DNA of 22,736 nucleotides from Atopobium sp. UBA6362 (GCA_002440065.1 DJRK01000058.1:17375-40110), one strand, 5' to 3'; numbered from the stretch's first letter, positions 5,780-12,532 are shown. Numbers and translations are program-made. Notes: generated by a model not told the origin, from the letters alone.

Positions 5780-6907
5780 TCACGCGTTCTCGCATCCGAG
5801 GGCCTCGTCTAGGGCATCGGCTGCGGCCAGCTCGTCGGCTATATCAGCGTGCGTGTAGACGTTCAGCGTGACTGACGGGTCGGAGTGACCCGCGAGCCTC
5901 TGGGCGACCCTGACGGGCACGTTCGAGCGCGACAACTGCGTTATGTAGCTGTGCCTCAAGTCGTGGAACCGCTTGTCCCCGCATCCCTCGAAGCACCTCT
6001 TGTTCCTGTTCCACCATTGCGTCAGCGCACCCGGCGTCACGGGTTCCGCAGCTCCCCTGCTCACAACTGGCCACCCATCCGGCTTCCTCACGCCCTCGAG
6101 CGTCGCGGACGCGGACTCCGGCAAGACCACGTCGCGTCCCCTGCCAGACTTCGGCGGCTTGAGGGTGCCGTCCTCGTTCATCGAGTTGCGGACGTGGATG
6201 ACGCGCCCCTCAACGTCGCCCCATGTCAGGGCACACACCTCGCTGCGCCTCATGCCCGTCGTGACGGCGAGGAGGATGGACAGCTGCATGGCATCCGACG
6301 CGTCGATGGAGGAGACGATCGCGCGCATCTGCTCCAACGTGAGCGGGACGCGCTCCCTGGTCGTGCTCTTCGGCGGCTGCACCATGTCGAGCGGGTTGCG
6401 CATCGCCACTCCGTCCCTGACGGCCTTCTTGAAGAGAGGGTTCATCGTCTTGTGGATTGACTGAACGGACGTTCCCGACAGCGGCCTGCCGCTAGGGCCC
6501 CTGCCCGCTGCGAGGGCGGCGTACACGTCCTCCATCATCGCGGGCGTTATGTCGTGCACCTTGCAGTCGCCGAGGAACCACTTGACGGCCTTGATGCGTT
6601 CCTCCTCCGCGTGCAGCGACCTCGGCGACAGCTCGCCCATCTCCATGCGTCTGGCGTGGTAGCGTTCCGCGTAGGCCGCGAACGTGTCCTCGCGGCTCGG
6701 CATGGCCTCCTCCAGCTCCGCGATGAACTCGCGCATCGCCTGCTTCGCCTCCGAGTAGGTTCCGTGGAACCTGCGCGTCCTCTGGGAGTACCCGCCGTGG
6801 CCGTTGCGCCCAACGGACACGCGAAGCTTCCACTTGCGGCACCTGGTCTTGGGCTTGTCCTCGAGAGGCTGTATCGAGCCGTTGCCGTTCGTGACCCTCC
6901 TGCCCAT
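5780..6907 (-). CDS. int: tyrosine-family site-specific integrase
   Basis: Start chosen at ATG 6907 because GGGAGGG sits a few bases upstream; a TTG seven codons earlier is also in frame. The 375-residue product has an N-terminal arm-binding region (RKWKLRVSVGRNGHGGYSQR, AP2-like), a SAM-like core-binding domain (~70-175), and a catalytic domain with all active-site residues visible: R220 in TTGMRRSE, K253 in PPKSGRG, H315 and R318 in HDLRHSY, H341 in LAGHSD, and Y351 in NVYTHA. It catalyses attP x attB recombination for lysogeny and, with Xis, excision. Its 3' end abuts the candidate attP and it is downstream of the repressor on the same strand. Confidence 0.95.
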   Translation of the reverse strand: MGRRVTNGNGSIQPLEDKPKTRCRKWKLRVSVGRNGHGGYSQRTRRFHGTYSEAKQAMREFIAELEEAMPSREDTFAAYAERYHARRMEMGELSPRSLHAEEERIKAVKWFLGDCKVHDITPAMMEDVYAALAAGRGPSGRPLSGTSVQSIHKTMNPLFKKAVRDGVAMRNPLDMVQPPKSTTRERVPLTLEQMRAIVSSIDASDAMQLSILLAVTTGMRRSEVCALTWGDVEGRVIHVRNSMNEDGTLKPPKSGRGRDVVLPESASATLEGVRKPDGWPVVSRGAAEPVTPGALTQWWNRNKRCFEGCGDKRFHDLRHSYITQLSRSNVPVRVAQRLAGHSDPSVTLNVYTHADIADELAAADALDEALGCENA

Positions 6908-7014
6908 TGGGACCCTCCCATCAATCAATCGTCAATGAATCCGCAATACTTGGTCAACTGCCTCAAGCCTGTGTAAGTAGATACTTGACACGGGGAGGTG
7001 GTGCCTATGCTTTG

Positions 7015-7245
7015 CTAATCGCCAGCGACTGTCTTTTCGACCATTTCGAAAAAGTCGGAAATAGATATGTCGAGGTACGCGCAGATCATGGGCAGCTTGT
7101 CAACGTTCATGGAGGTGTTCCCTTTTCTCCATAGGGACACAGCCTGCCGCGAGACACCGCATTTTTCGGCGAGCCCATTAGCGGTCTTTCCAGACTGTTC
7201 TATCAAGGCATTCAAGACGCTCGCGATTGCAGCTCTGTAGTTCAT
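7015..7245 (-). CDS. phage repressor, XRE-type HTH (CI-like)
   Basis: Start set at ATG 7245, preceded by GGGGGAGGC; the longer open frame upstream runs through the operator region. The 76-residue product is a single HTH_3 domain: GKTANGLAEKCGVSRQAVSLWRKGNTSMNVDKLPMICAYLDIS, with recognition helix SRQAVSLWRKG. It lacks the S24 peptidase domain of large CI repressors, so SOS self-cleavage is not expected. It is transcribed away from the Cro-like gene across a shared palindromic operator and lies upstream of int on the same strand, the usual immunity layout. Confidence 0.85.
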   Translation of the reverse strand: MNYRAAIASVLNALIEQSGKTANGLAEKCGVSRQAVSLWRKGNTSMNVDKLPMICAYLDISISDFFEMVEKTVAGD

Positions 7246-7283
7246 GTCAAGCCTCCCCCCAACGTACTTTCCGTTCGAAGACA

Positions 7284-7311
7284 AGTGTACGAAAAACAGA
7301 AAAGATGTCAA
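7284..7311 (-). promoter_or_regulatory. reverse promoter for repressor (and perhaps int)
   Basis: On the reverse strand TTGACA (7306-7311) is followed after 16 bases by TACACT (7284-7289). The -35 is consensus and the -10 matches 4 of 6. The start of transcription would be some 30 bases upstream of the repressor ATG. The -35 box is one arm of the operator palindrome at 7306-7324. Confidence 0.6.
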
Positions 7312-7366
7312 ATATATCTTGACAGACAAGTTCCACTTGACTATTGTGATTGACACAAAGTCAAGT
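7306..7366. promoter_or_regulatory. immunity operators between repressor and Cro-like genes
   Basis: Two palindromes are visible. The first, 7306-7324, has TGTCAA and TTGACA arms around seven A/T-rich bases and contains the -35 boxes of both divergent promoters. The second has perfect 8-base arms ACTTGACT (7335-7342) and AGTCAAGT (7359-7366). The shared half-site is CTTGAC. A further TACTTGACA at about 6979-6987, upstream of int, may be a third half-site. Confidence 0.6.
7319..7347 (+). promoter_or_regulatory. forward early promoter
   Basis: TTGACA at 7319-7324, 17-base spacer, TATTGT at 7342-7347 (4 of 6 to TATAAT). It precedes the Cro-like GTG by about 40 bases and would drive the whole early operon. 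Its -35 is the right arm of the first operator palindrome. Confidence 0.65.
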
Positions 7367-7388
7367 AATACTCGACTAGGAGGAAGCA

Positions 7389-7580
7389 GTGGTTTACGAA
7401 CTCATCTCCGATTACATCGCCAGCAAGGGCATAAGCAGAGCAGAACTTGGACGCGTAATCGGATTGAGCAGGCAGTCTGCAAGCCAGCTCTTCAATGGCG
7501 AGAGAGCGCTTAAGGCAGATGAGTACATCGAGATTTGCAAGTACCTGGGCGTCCCGCCCGAGACGTTCCTCGAGGAGTAG
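7389..7580 (+). CDS. Cro-like XRE HTH regulator
   Basis: GTG start with AGGAGG a few bases upstream. The 63-residue protein is one HTH domain: GISRAELGRVIGLSRQSASQLFNGERALKADEYIEICKYLGVPPETFLEE. Its recognition helix SRQSASQLFNG resembles that of the opposing repressor (SRQAVSLWRKG), as expected for a CI/Cro pair reading the same operators. It is the first gene of the early operon and probably turns down repressor synthesis during lytic growth. The repressor and this gene could have swapped names; orientation with int favours this assignment. Confidence 0.82.
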   Translation: MVYELISDYIASKGISRAELGRVIGLSRQSASQLFNGERALKADEYIEICKYLGVPPETFLEE

Positions 7581-7583
7581 GTG

Positions 7584-7763
7584 ATGGAGATGAAGCGAGT
7601 CAACCCCTACTACATGTCGCCCGAGGAGTACGCGGAGCTGATGGGCGTGCACGTCGTGACCGTCCGCAGGCTCTGCCGCGAGGGCAAGCTCGACGGGGCC
7701 GTGAAGGTCGGGGCCGTGTGGCGCATCCCCAGGCCCGTCCCGCTCGAAGCCGCGGGCTGCTAG
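7584..7763 (+). CDS. excisionase-like MerR/HTH_17 protein
   Basis: ATG 7584 has GAGGAG at 7572-7577; a GTG at 7581 is one codon earlier. The 59-residue product is a winged-helix HTH_17-type domain: YMSPEEYAELMGVHVVTVRRLCREGKLDGAVKVGAVWRIPR. The pattern (S/T)-x-x-E-x-A-x-x-x-G-V, V-R-R-L-x-x-x-G-K-L, and W-R-I-P is standard for phage excisionases and related DNA-bending factors. It may direct the integrase toward excision, but some proteins of this type only regulate early transcription. Confidence 0.72.
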   Translation: MEMKRVNPYYMSPEEYAELMGVHVVTVRRLCREGKLDGAVKVGAVWRIPRPVPLEAAGC

Positions 7764-7775
7764 CCAGGAAGAACG

Positions 7776-7921
7776 CCTGCCCCCCACGGGGCCACCGGGC
7801 ACGGGAACCCCGGGAGCTTTCCCTTCGTTCTCACGTCTCTCTCGTCCGGTTCTGCCCGGGAGCCCGTGGAAATACAAGCCAATGCCTAAGTGAACTCCCC
7901 GGTGTCCCCGTGGAGGGCAGG
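7776..7921 (+). ncRNA. large hairpin element in the early operon leader
   Basis: The 181 bases between the Xis-like gene and the next start hold no gene but a striking inverted repeat. Left arm 7776-7799 and right arm 7898-7921 pair at 22 of 24 positions (mismatches 7783/7914 and 7792/7905). Directly inside, CACGGG (7800-7805) pairs with CCCGTG (7863-7868) and CCCGGG (7809-7814) with CCCGGG (7855-7860). The apical 40 bases are pyrimidine-rich and the right side has a 29-base bulge. The RNA or cruciform could be an antitermination (put-like) site, a processing signal, or a small inverted-repeat element. No T tract follows and no target duplication is visible. Confidence 0.55.
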
Positions 7922-7944
7922 TACTCGAGAAGGAGGAAGGAAAC

Positions 7945-8112
7945 ATGAGCAAGTTGGATTACGCGAGGGCGGTGCTCTTCGACGAGCCGCCCGTGCAGGC
8001 CCCCTGGGAGGGCTGTCACGTCGAGACGGCGGCAGACCGTGCATGGATCGCCGCAGGCGGCGTCATCGCCGTCGCCGCAGTCGCGCTGGCATACGCGATG
8101 GGGGGCATGTGA
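7945..8112 (+). CDS. small membrane protein
   Basis: ATG 7945 follows AGGAGGAAGGAAAC. The 55-residue product has a soluble N-terminus (MSKLDYARAVLFDEPPVQAP) and one C-terminal membrane helix (WIAAGGVIAVAAVALAYAM). It overlaps the next gene as TGATG. No family recognised. A tail-anchored protein in the early region could act on host envelope processes or superinfection, but there is no direct evidence. Confidence 0.65.
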   Translation: MSKLDYARAVLFDEPPVQAPWEGCHVETAADRAWIAAGGVIAVAAVALAYAMGGM

Positions 8113-8360
8113 TGTTTTTCCCAACAGGAGAGGGCCTGCCGCTGTTCGAGTGGTCGGGGAACGTGGCGATGGAGGCCATCGACAGGGCCAGGGCCATCGT
8201 CGGACGCGATGAGCAGGGAGAGTTCGACGCGTGGGCGGAAGGGTTCACGTCGGCACTCGCGCTCGTCGCCTACCAGATAGACACGCAGCAGAAGATGCCG
8301 CTCGACAAGGCCACCGCGTGCATCGTCGCCTGCTTCTCCGAGAAGGGGCCGACGAGATGA
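8112..8360 (+). CDS. unknown early phage protein
   Basis: ATG at 8112 overlaps the stop of the small membrane protein (TGATG). The 82-residue, mostly helical product starts MFFPTGEGLPLFEWSGNVAM and continues AIDRARAIVGRDEQGEFDAWAEGFTSALALVAY, ending in a Cys-containing helix (CIVACFSEKGPTR). No motif recognised. It is coupled to the next gene by an ATGA overlap. Confidence 0.65.
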   Translation: MFFPTGEGLPLFEWSGNVAMEAIDRARAIVGRDEQGEFDAWAEGFTSALALVAYQIDTQQKMPLDKATACIVACFSEKGPTR

Positions 8361-8836
8361 ACCAGGAGCAACGCGAGGCATACGCCAAGGCCAGGTTCTA
8401 CGAGAAGGCCTTCGGCGGGGTCGTGGACGAGATGAAGCGGCAATACGAGGACTGGGCGTTCGGCCTCCATGCCGAGACGGGCGCGAAGTCCATCGACATG
8501 ACCGTCAACGGCCAGAAGGTCGGCACCGCGTCCATCGTGGACACGCCCGAGGAGTCGGAGGTCACCACACGCCCCGAAGTGGTCGACCAGGCCGCGTTCG
8601 ACGCGTGGTGCGACGACAACGGATGCACCAGGACGGTGTCGGACTTCGGGGCCGCGATGCGGCACTTCGACGAGACGGGCGAGCTTCCCGACGGCGTTGA
8701 GATGGCCGAGGTGCGAAGCGTCACCAAGCGCGGCAAGCGATACGTCTCCACGCGCCTGGACATGCACAAGGCTTTCGACGCGATGAGAGACGAGCTGCCG
8801 CAGGGCATGCAGAGACTCCTGGAGGGAGAGAGATGA
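8357..8836 (+). CDS. unknown early protein upstream of ERF recombinase
   Basis: ATG 8357 overlaps the previous stop (ATGA). The 159-residue product has a helical N-terminus (QREAYAKARFYEKAFGGVVD), a small beta region (KSIDMTVNGQKVGTASIV), and a C-terminal helical region with DFGAAMRHFDETGELPDGVE and TKRGKRYVSTRLDMHKAF. Genes here in related operons often supply recombination partners (Gam-like or Gp157-like), but I see no diagnostic residues of those families. Its stop overlaps the ERF start, so the two are co-translated. Confidence 0.68.
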   Translation: MNQEQREAYAKARFYEKAFGGVVDEMKRQYEDWAFGLHAETGAKSIDMTVNGQKVGTASIVDTPEESEVTTRPEVVDQAAFDAWCDDNGCTRTVSDFGAAMRHFDETGELPDGVEMAEVRSVTKRGKRYVSTRLDMHKAFDAMRDELPQGMQRLLEGER

Positions 8837-9465
8837 CAGAGGGCAAGGGCATCAGCGAGAGGTACGCGGCGGCATGGGCCATGTGCAGGAACCCGCCGCT
8901 CGACTCGGAGAACCCGCACTTCCGCAACAGGTTCGCCTCGCTGGCCGCGACGCTGGGCGCCGTGCGAGACGCGTGCGTCCCGAACGGCCTGGCATACCTG
9001 CAGGTCGTGAGGAGCGACGGGCAGACGGTGCTGGAGACGTCCGTCACGGACGGCAGCGAGACGCTGCAGCTCTCCACGGTCCCGCTCGCGTTCGACGAGA
9101 ACCCGCAGGTCTTCGGCAAGAACCTCACCTATTGCAAGCGCCAGGCCGCCCAATGCGACTGGGGCATCGTGGGCGAGGAGGACGACGACGGCAACGCCGC
9201 GGCGGACTACGCGAACGGGAAGAGCGGCGTGGACAAGGGCCTCATCCGCAAGATCGACGCGTGCGTGGCCAAGATACGCGGCATGGGCGGAGACCCCTCC
9301 GCACTCGTCAGCGGCTACAGGCACTACACGGGCGACCCCGCCGAGGCCGAGGGTCTCTACGCGGAGCTGGTGAAGATGGGCAAGCAGATGAAGGCAACGG
9401 AAGTGTCCAGGACTGTGGCGACGGCCATCCCAGGCTCCGTCACCGAGGAAGTGGAGGAACGATGA
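8833..9465 (+). CDS. erf: ERF-family single-strand annealing protein
   Basis: A 210-residue protein of the ERF superfamily (PF04404), which anneals complementary single strands during phage recombination. It shows the family order: an N-terminal helix and N-G-L-A-Y-L-Q-V-V strand, a SDGQTVLETSVTDGSETL hairpin, then DENPQVFGKNLTYCKRQAAQCDWGIVGEEDDDGN. That last block corresponds to the G-S-x-x-T-Y-x-x-R-Y-x-L ... G-x-x-x-E-x-D-D-D-G signature, although the usual Arg-Tyr is Lys-Arg-Gln here. The C-terminal ~80 residues are helical with basic patches. It is followed closely by the HNH gene and then SSB, a standard recombination set. Confidence 0.85.
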   Translation: MTEGKGISERYAAAWAMCRNPPLDSENPHFRNRFASLAATLGAVRDACVPNGLAYLQVVRSDGQTVLETSVTDGSETLQLSTVPLAFDENPQVFGKNLTYCKRQAAQCDWGIVGEEDDDGNAAADYANGKSGVDKGLIRKIDACVAKIRGMGGDPSALVSGYRHYTGDPAEAEGLYAELVKMGKQMKATEVSRTVATAIPGSVTEEVEER

Positions 9466-9487
9466 CGCTACGGCACAGGCGGTGAAC

Positions 9488-10003
9488 ATGGACGAAGAGT
9501 GGCGTTGGGTCCCCGGGTTCGAGGACGAGTACATGGTCTCAAACCTCGGTAATGTCATGAGCATAGGGGGTAAGCACGGTTCCCCGACGATGAATGTGCT
9601 CAGACAGCAGACCATGACGAGCGGATACAAGAAGGTCTGTTTGAGCATGGGCAAGAAAGGCGTCAAGCAGGTAGGCGTGCATCGGCTTGTCGCCTTGGCA
9701 TTCATCCCGAACCCAGAGCACAAGCAGCAAGTGAACCACAAGGACGGGGATAAGACGAACAACCGTTTGGAAAACCTCGAATGGGTTACTAGGTCAGAGA
9801 ACCAACTGCATGCGTACAGGGTTCTCGGCAAGGGCAAGGGGAGTCGTTTCCACGCCGTGAAACTCACGCCAGGCGAGGTCATCGAGATATTCAAGCGAGA
9901 AGGCACATATGCGCAGATAGGTCGCGATTACGGCATAAGCGCAACGATGGTGAAAGCGATAAAGACCCGAAAATCATGGAAGAAGGTAACGGAGTGTCTG
10001 TAA
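9488..10003 (+). CDS. free-standing HNH homing-type endonuclease (NUMOD4-HNH)
   Basis: ATG 9488. The 171-residue protein begins with a NUMOD4 motif (EEWRWVPGFEDEYMVSNLGN), followed by an HNH_3 nuclease core: VHRLVALAFIPNP then VNHKDGDKTNNRLENLEWVT, where the His, Asn and His/Asn ligands are in place. The C-terminus (LTPGEVIEIFKREGTYAQIG then ISATMVKAIKTRKSW) is a DNA-binding helical module. Such enzymes nick DNA and promote their own spread. The gene uses more A/T-rich codons than its neighbours, lies between erf and ssb, and overlaps the ssb start by 10 bases, all consistent with a later insertion. Confidence 0.88.
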   Translation: MDEEWRWVPGFEDEYMVSNLGNVMSIGGKHGSPTMNVLRQQTMTSGYKKVCLSMGKKGVKQVGVHRLVALAFIPNPEHKQQVNHKDGDKTNNRLENLEWVTRSENQLHAYRVLGKGKGSRFHAVKLTPGEVIEIFKREGTYAQIGRDYGISATMVKAIKTRKSWKKVTECL

Positions 10004-10434
10004 ACAAGGTTTTTCTCGTTGGAAATTTGACGCGCGATGGACAACTCGTTCAAGCGCCTAGCGGAATGTCGATTCTCAAGTTCGGGATAGCCGTCAATGA
10101 GCGCCGCAAGAACAAGCAGACGGGGGATTGGGAGGACTTCCCACAGTACGTGGATCTTTCTCTTTTCGGCAGGCGTGCCGAGGCCCTTGCCCAGTACCTC
10201 ACGAAGGGTACCAAGGTCGCCATCGAGGGACGGCTGCACTACAGCTCCTGGGAAGACCGCAACGGCGGCGGCAAGCGCAGCAAGCTCGACGTGACGGTGG
10301 ACGAGGTCGAGTTCATGTCCAGGCGCGACGAGAGCCGTTCTGGCGGCTCCAACGGCGGTGGGGCGGCACGTGGGCGCGGAAGGGCGCAGGAGCCGTCTGA
10401 CGCGTACATGAGCGACTCTGATATCCCGTTCTAA
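9994..10434 (+). CDS. ssb: single-stranded DNA-binding protein
   Basis: Start set at GTG 9994, giving MSVNKVFLVGNLTRDG, the usual SSB start, with AGAAGG at 9980-9985; an ATG at 9976 is also in frame. The 146-residue protein has the OB fold (residues ~3-105: SILKFGIAVNERRKN, YVDLSLFGRRAEALAQYLTKGTKVAIEGRL, LDVTVDEVEFM), a Gly/Arg-rich linker, and the acidic tip DSDIPF that recruits partner proteins. It protects single strands during replication and ERF recombination. Its start lies inside the end of the HNH gene. Confidence 0.95.
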   Translation: MSVNKVFLVGNLTRDGQLVQAPSGMSILKFGIAVNERRKNKQTGDWEDFPQYVDLSLFGRRAEALAQYLTKGTKVAIEGRLHYSSWEDRNGGGKRSKLDVTVDEVEFMSRRDESRSGGSNGGGAARGRGRAQEPSDAYMSDSDIPF

Positions 10435-10450
10435 GCCAGGGGGGCAGACG

Positions 10451-10627
10451 ATGGAAGAGTGGACGAAAGAGGCGAAGAGGGCACTGGCCACGTGCCTCAA
10501 GGCGTTCGCGCCGTGGCCCGACGAGGAGCGCAAGTGGGAGGCCGTGGCGAGGCTGCTGAGCAAGCACCACGGGATCGTGAGCGCGGCAGAGTGCAAGGCC
10601 GAGGCCGCTGCCAAGGGGTGGTCGTAG
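10451..10627 (+). CDS. small unknown protein before the initiator
   Basis: A 58-residue helical protein (MEEWTKEAKRALATCLKAFA, then PWPDEERKWEAVARLLSKHH) with no recognised motif. It begins 16 bases after ssb and its TAG overlaps the initiator GTG (TAGTG), so it is translated with the initiator. The amphipathic helices suggest a small adaptor, but no function can be assigned. Confidence 0.6.
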   Translation: MEEWTKEAKRALATCLKAFAPWPDEERKWEAVARLLSKHHGIVSAAECKAEAAAKGWS

Positions 10628-11439
10628 TGGAGGAGAGGACGTTCACCTGGTTCCCGAAGCTGACGCGCGTCCTCCAGTCGCTGCCCGCCGAGGCGGTGGC
10701 GGAGTTCGCGCTCGCCATCACGGCCTACGGGACGGCTGGGACGGAGCCGGAGTTCACGACCCCGTGGCTCCTGGCCGTCTTCGAGGGCGTTCGCGAGGAC
10801 ATAGACAACTCGGTGAACGCCAGGACGAAGAACAGGGGCGGGAGGCCGTCGAAGAAGGGCAAGGAGGAAAACCGCAGGGAAAACGGGGGTTTCGAGGTTT
10901 GCGAAACTAGCAAAACCCCCGTTTCCCAAAACGAAAACCAGTTTCCGAAAGCCGAAACCCCCGTTTCGAAGAAAACGGAGGATGCAAAACAGGTTTCGGA
11001 AAACGGAAACCCCCCTTATATAAGCCATACCATACCAAGCCATACCAATACAGGCCATACCAATCCAACCCAATCCAGCCCAGACCAGGACAATCCATGC
11101 CATGCCACCGCATGCCACGAGGGCGGCAGCGGCGGCAGAAGCGACCCAGGGGGCGGAGGGGACGGCTTCCCAGCCTTCCTCCACGCCGCGCTCGACGCCT
11201 GGAACGAGGCGACGGGGCAGACCGTCCTGGCTTTCCCCGAGAGGGCGCGGCTGGGGCTGCGGCAGGCGTTCGACAACGGGCGCACGCCCGACGACCTCAA
11301 GGCCGTGCTCCGCAAGACGGCGGGGGTGTGGGAGCCGCGCTACGTCACCCCCAACGCCGTGTTCGGCGACAAGTTCGAGACCTGGCTCAACCGCCCCGAC
11401 TGCGAGCCGATGCTCGACGGGAGGGCCGACGAGTGGTGA
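10627..11439 (+). CDS. phage replication initiator / replisome organiser
   Basis: GTG start overlapping the previous stop. The 270-residue protein has three parts. Residues ~1-75 form an N-terminal domain of DUF6291-like type (FTWFPKLTRVLQSLPAEAVA, AITAYGTAGTEPEFTTPWLL, REDIDNSVNARTKNRGG). Residues ~87-175 are a low-complexity linker rich in Lys, Asn, Thr, Pro and His, encoded by repeats that look like an origin. Residues ~179-262 match the conserved phage C-terminal replication domain (Phg_2220_C): FLHAALDAWNEATGQTV and YVTPNAVFGDKFETWLN. With the downstream DnaC-like loader this is the usual initiator/loader pair. The layout recalls lambda O, whose gene also contains its origin. Confidence 0.82.
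   Translation: MEERTFTWFPKLTRVLQSLPAEAVAEFALAITAYGTAGTEPEFTTPWLLAVFEGVREDIDNSVNARTKNRGGRPSKKGKEENRRENGGFEVCETSKTPVSQNENQFPKAETPVSKKTEDAKQVSENGNPPYISHTIPSHTNTGHTNPTQSSPDQDNPCHATACHEGGSGGRSDPGGGGDGFPAFLHAALDAWNEATGQTVLAFPERARLGLRQAFDNGRTPDDLKAVLRKTAGVWEPRYVTPNAVFGDKFETWLNRPDCEPMLDGRADEW
10884..11106. other. probable replication origin inside the initiator gene
   Basis: Within the linker-coding part are eight GTTTC/GAAAC pentamers between 10889 and 11010, including an inverted pair CGAAAC-CCCC-GTTTCG (10953-10968). Then comes a perfect A/T palindrome CTTATATAAG (11015-11024). Three direct repeats beginning GCCATACCA at 11024, 11039 and 11054, exactly 15 bases apart, fade into CCCAATCCA-type copies. 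Iterons beside an A/T-rich unwinding segment inside an initiator gene is the lambda-type origin plan. Confidence 0.62.
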
Positions 11440-12305
11440 CCGCGATGCAGGGCCTCGCCGACGCGCTTCTCCGGGCCGCAGGGTCGTGGGGCGTCGACGT
11501 GGAGGCGGCGAGGCGCGAGGCCGAGTTCTCCGAGCCGTTCTACGCCGAGCGAGGCGACTTCCGCGACGGCGGCGGCGTGCTCGTCTGCGGCATCTGCGGC
11601 AGGCCGAAGGAGACCGTCCCCGACGAGGCGACGGGGGCCGTGTTCCCCATCGTCCACGAGCACCAGCTGGCCTCCCTCGCCCGCCACGAGGAGAGCGACG
11701 AGGAGAGGGCTGGCAGGCTCGACGCGAACCGCAGGCTGTGCTTCGCGGGCGAGTTCGCCGAGGAGGGCAGGCGCGACCTGCTGTCGCTGTGCGCCCCCGA
11801 CACCGACGAGGCGGCGTTCGACTCCGTGTCGCGCTTCATCCGCACGTTCCGCGCCGAGTCCAGGCGGGAGGGCAGGGGGCTCATCCTCCACGGCCCGTCC
11901 AGCCGCGGCAAGACCTTTTTGGCGGGATGCATCTGCAACGCGCTCCTCGACGACGGCTGGAGGTGCCTCATGACCTCCATCCGCCAGCTGAGGGCACGCG
12001 CCGAGCAGACCTACGGCGGCGAGGGGAAGGTGGTCGAGTCGCTGTGCAGGATGGACCTCGTCGTGCTCGACGACCTGTTCCGCGAGAGGGACACGCCCTG
12101 GGTGCGGGAGCTGACCTACACGGTGACCGACGCGCTGTACAAGATGCGCGTCCCCGTCGTGGTGACGACCAACGCGACCGAGCAGTTCCTGCGCCGCCCG
12201 GACGCGACGTGGACGGCTGTCGTGGAACGCCTCAAGGAGAGGTGCGAGCGGGTGAAGATGGACGGCGTGAACAGGAGGCAGATGAGATGTTCGGAGACCC
12301 GATGA
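11436..12305 (+). CDS. DnaC/IstB-like helicase loader ATPase
   Basis: GTG 11436 overlaps the initiator stop (GTGA) with GGGAGG at 11420-11425; ATG 11445 is an alternative. The 289-residue protein has a Cys-containing N-terminal region (LVCGICGRPKE, perhaps a metal site with later Cys/His) and an AAA+ domain: Walker A GPSSRGKT at 153-160, Walker B DLVVLDD at 207-213, and a sensor-1 VTTN at 243-246. The C-terminus is basic. It most likely loads the host or phage replicative helicase at the origin in the adjacent initiator gene. No phage helicase gene is in the window, so the host DnaB is the likely cargo (inference). Confidence 0.87.
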   Translation: MTAMQGLADALLRAAGSWGVDVEAARREAEFSEPFYAERGDFRDGGGVLVCGICGRPKETVPDEATGAVFPIVHEHQLASLARHEESDEERAGRLDANRRLCFAGEFAEEGRRDLLSLCAPDTDEAAFDSVSRFIRTFRAESRREGRGLILHGPSSRGKTFLAGCICNALLDDGWRCLMTSIRQLRARAEQTYGGEGKVVESLCRMDLVVLDDLFRERDTPWVRELTYTVTDALYKMRVPVVVTTNATEQFLRRPDATWTAVVERLKERCERVKMDGVNRRQMRCSETR

Positions 12306-12532
12306 CCGCGGGGTTCGACTGCGGGATGGAGGAGACGCGCAAGGCGCGCGAGGACGCGGCCACGACGTGCCGCGAGTGCTGCCTGGAGCAGGCGCTCAAA
12401 GGCGAGGACACGATCGCACGCGTCCCCACTAGCGACGGCGGGTCTGTCGAGGTCGGCTGGTGCAAGCGCATGGGCTGCATCCTCGACGGCAGGCGGCTCA
12501 AGTGGACGCGTGAGGAGGCGGGGTGCGCATGA
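12287..12532 (+). CDS. small Cys-rich protein
   Basis: ATG 12287 sits 8 bases after AGGAGG (12273-12278). The gene overlaps the end of the loader by 19 bases. The 81-residue product has seven Cys, including TTCRECCLE, GWCKRMGCIL and a C-terminal EEAGCA, so a zinc-binding fold is plausible. No family recognised. The next gene starts within its stop (ATGA). Confidence 0.65.
   Translation: MFGDPMTAGFDCGMEETRKAREDAATTCRECCLEQALKGEDTIARVPTSDGGSVEVGWCKRMGCILDGRRLKWTREEAGCA

Noticed and set aside
5535..5795. 86-residue reverse frame overlapping the int 3' end
   Set aside because: It lies across the repeats of the candidate attP, has no ribosome site, overlaps int, and its composition looks random.
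7776..7921. retron-type ncRNA
   Set aside because: The long inverted repeat is suggestive, but there is no reverse transcriptase gene in the window.
8398..9906. 502-residue reverse open frame
   Set aside because: It is antisense to the ERF, HNH and upstream genes, which have clear motifs; long antisense frames are expected in GC-rich DNA.
10886..11100. possible CRISPR-like array in the initiator gene
   Set aside because: Repeats are short (5-15 bases), partly contiguous and coding, with no spacer structure or cas genes; origin iterons fit better.
9928..11184. 418-residue reverse open frame
   Set aside because: Antisense to ssb and the initiator, with low-complexity runs from the origin repeats.
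11102..12286. long forward Arg-rich frame upstream of the small Cys-rich gene
   Set aside because: Only the part from 12287 has a ribosome site and sensible composition; the rest is the loader gene read in another frame.
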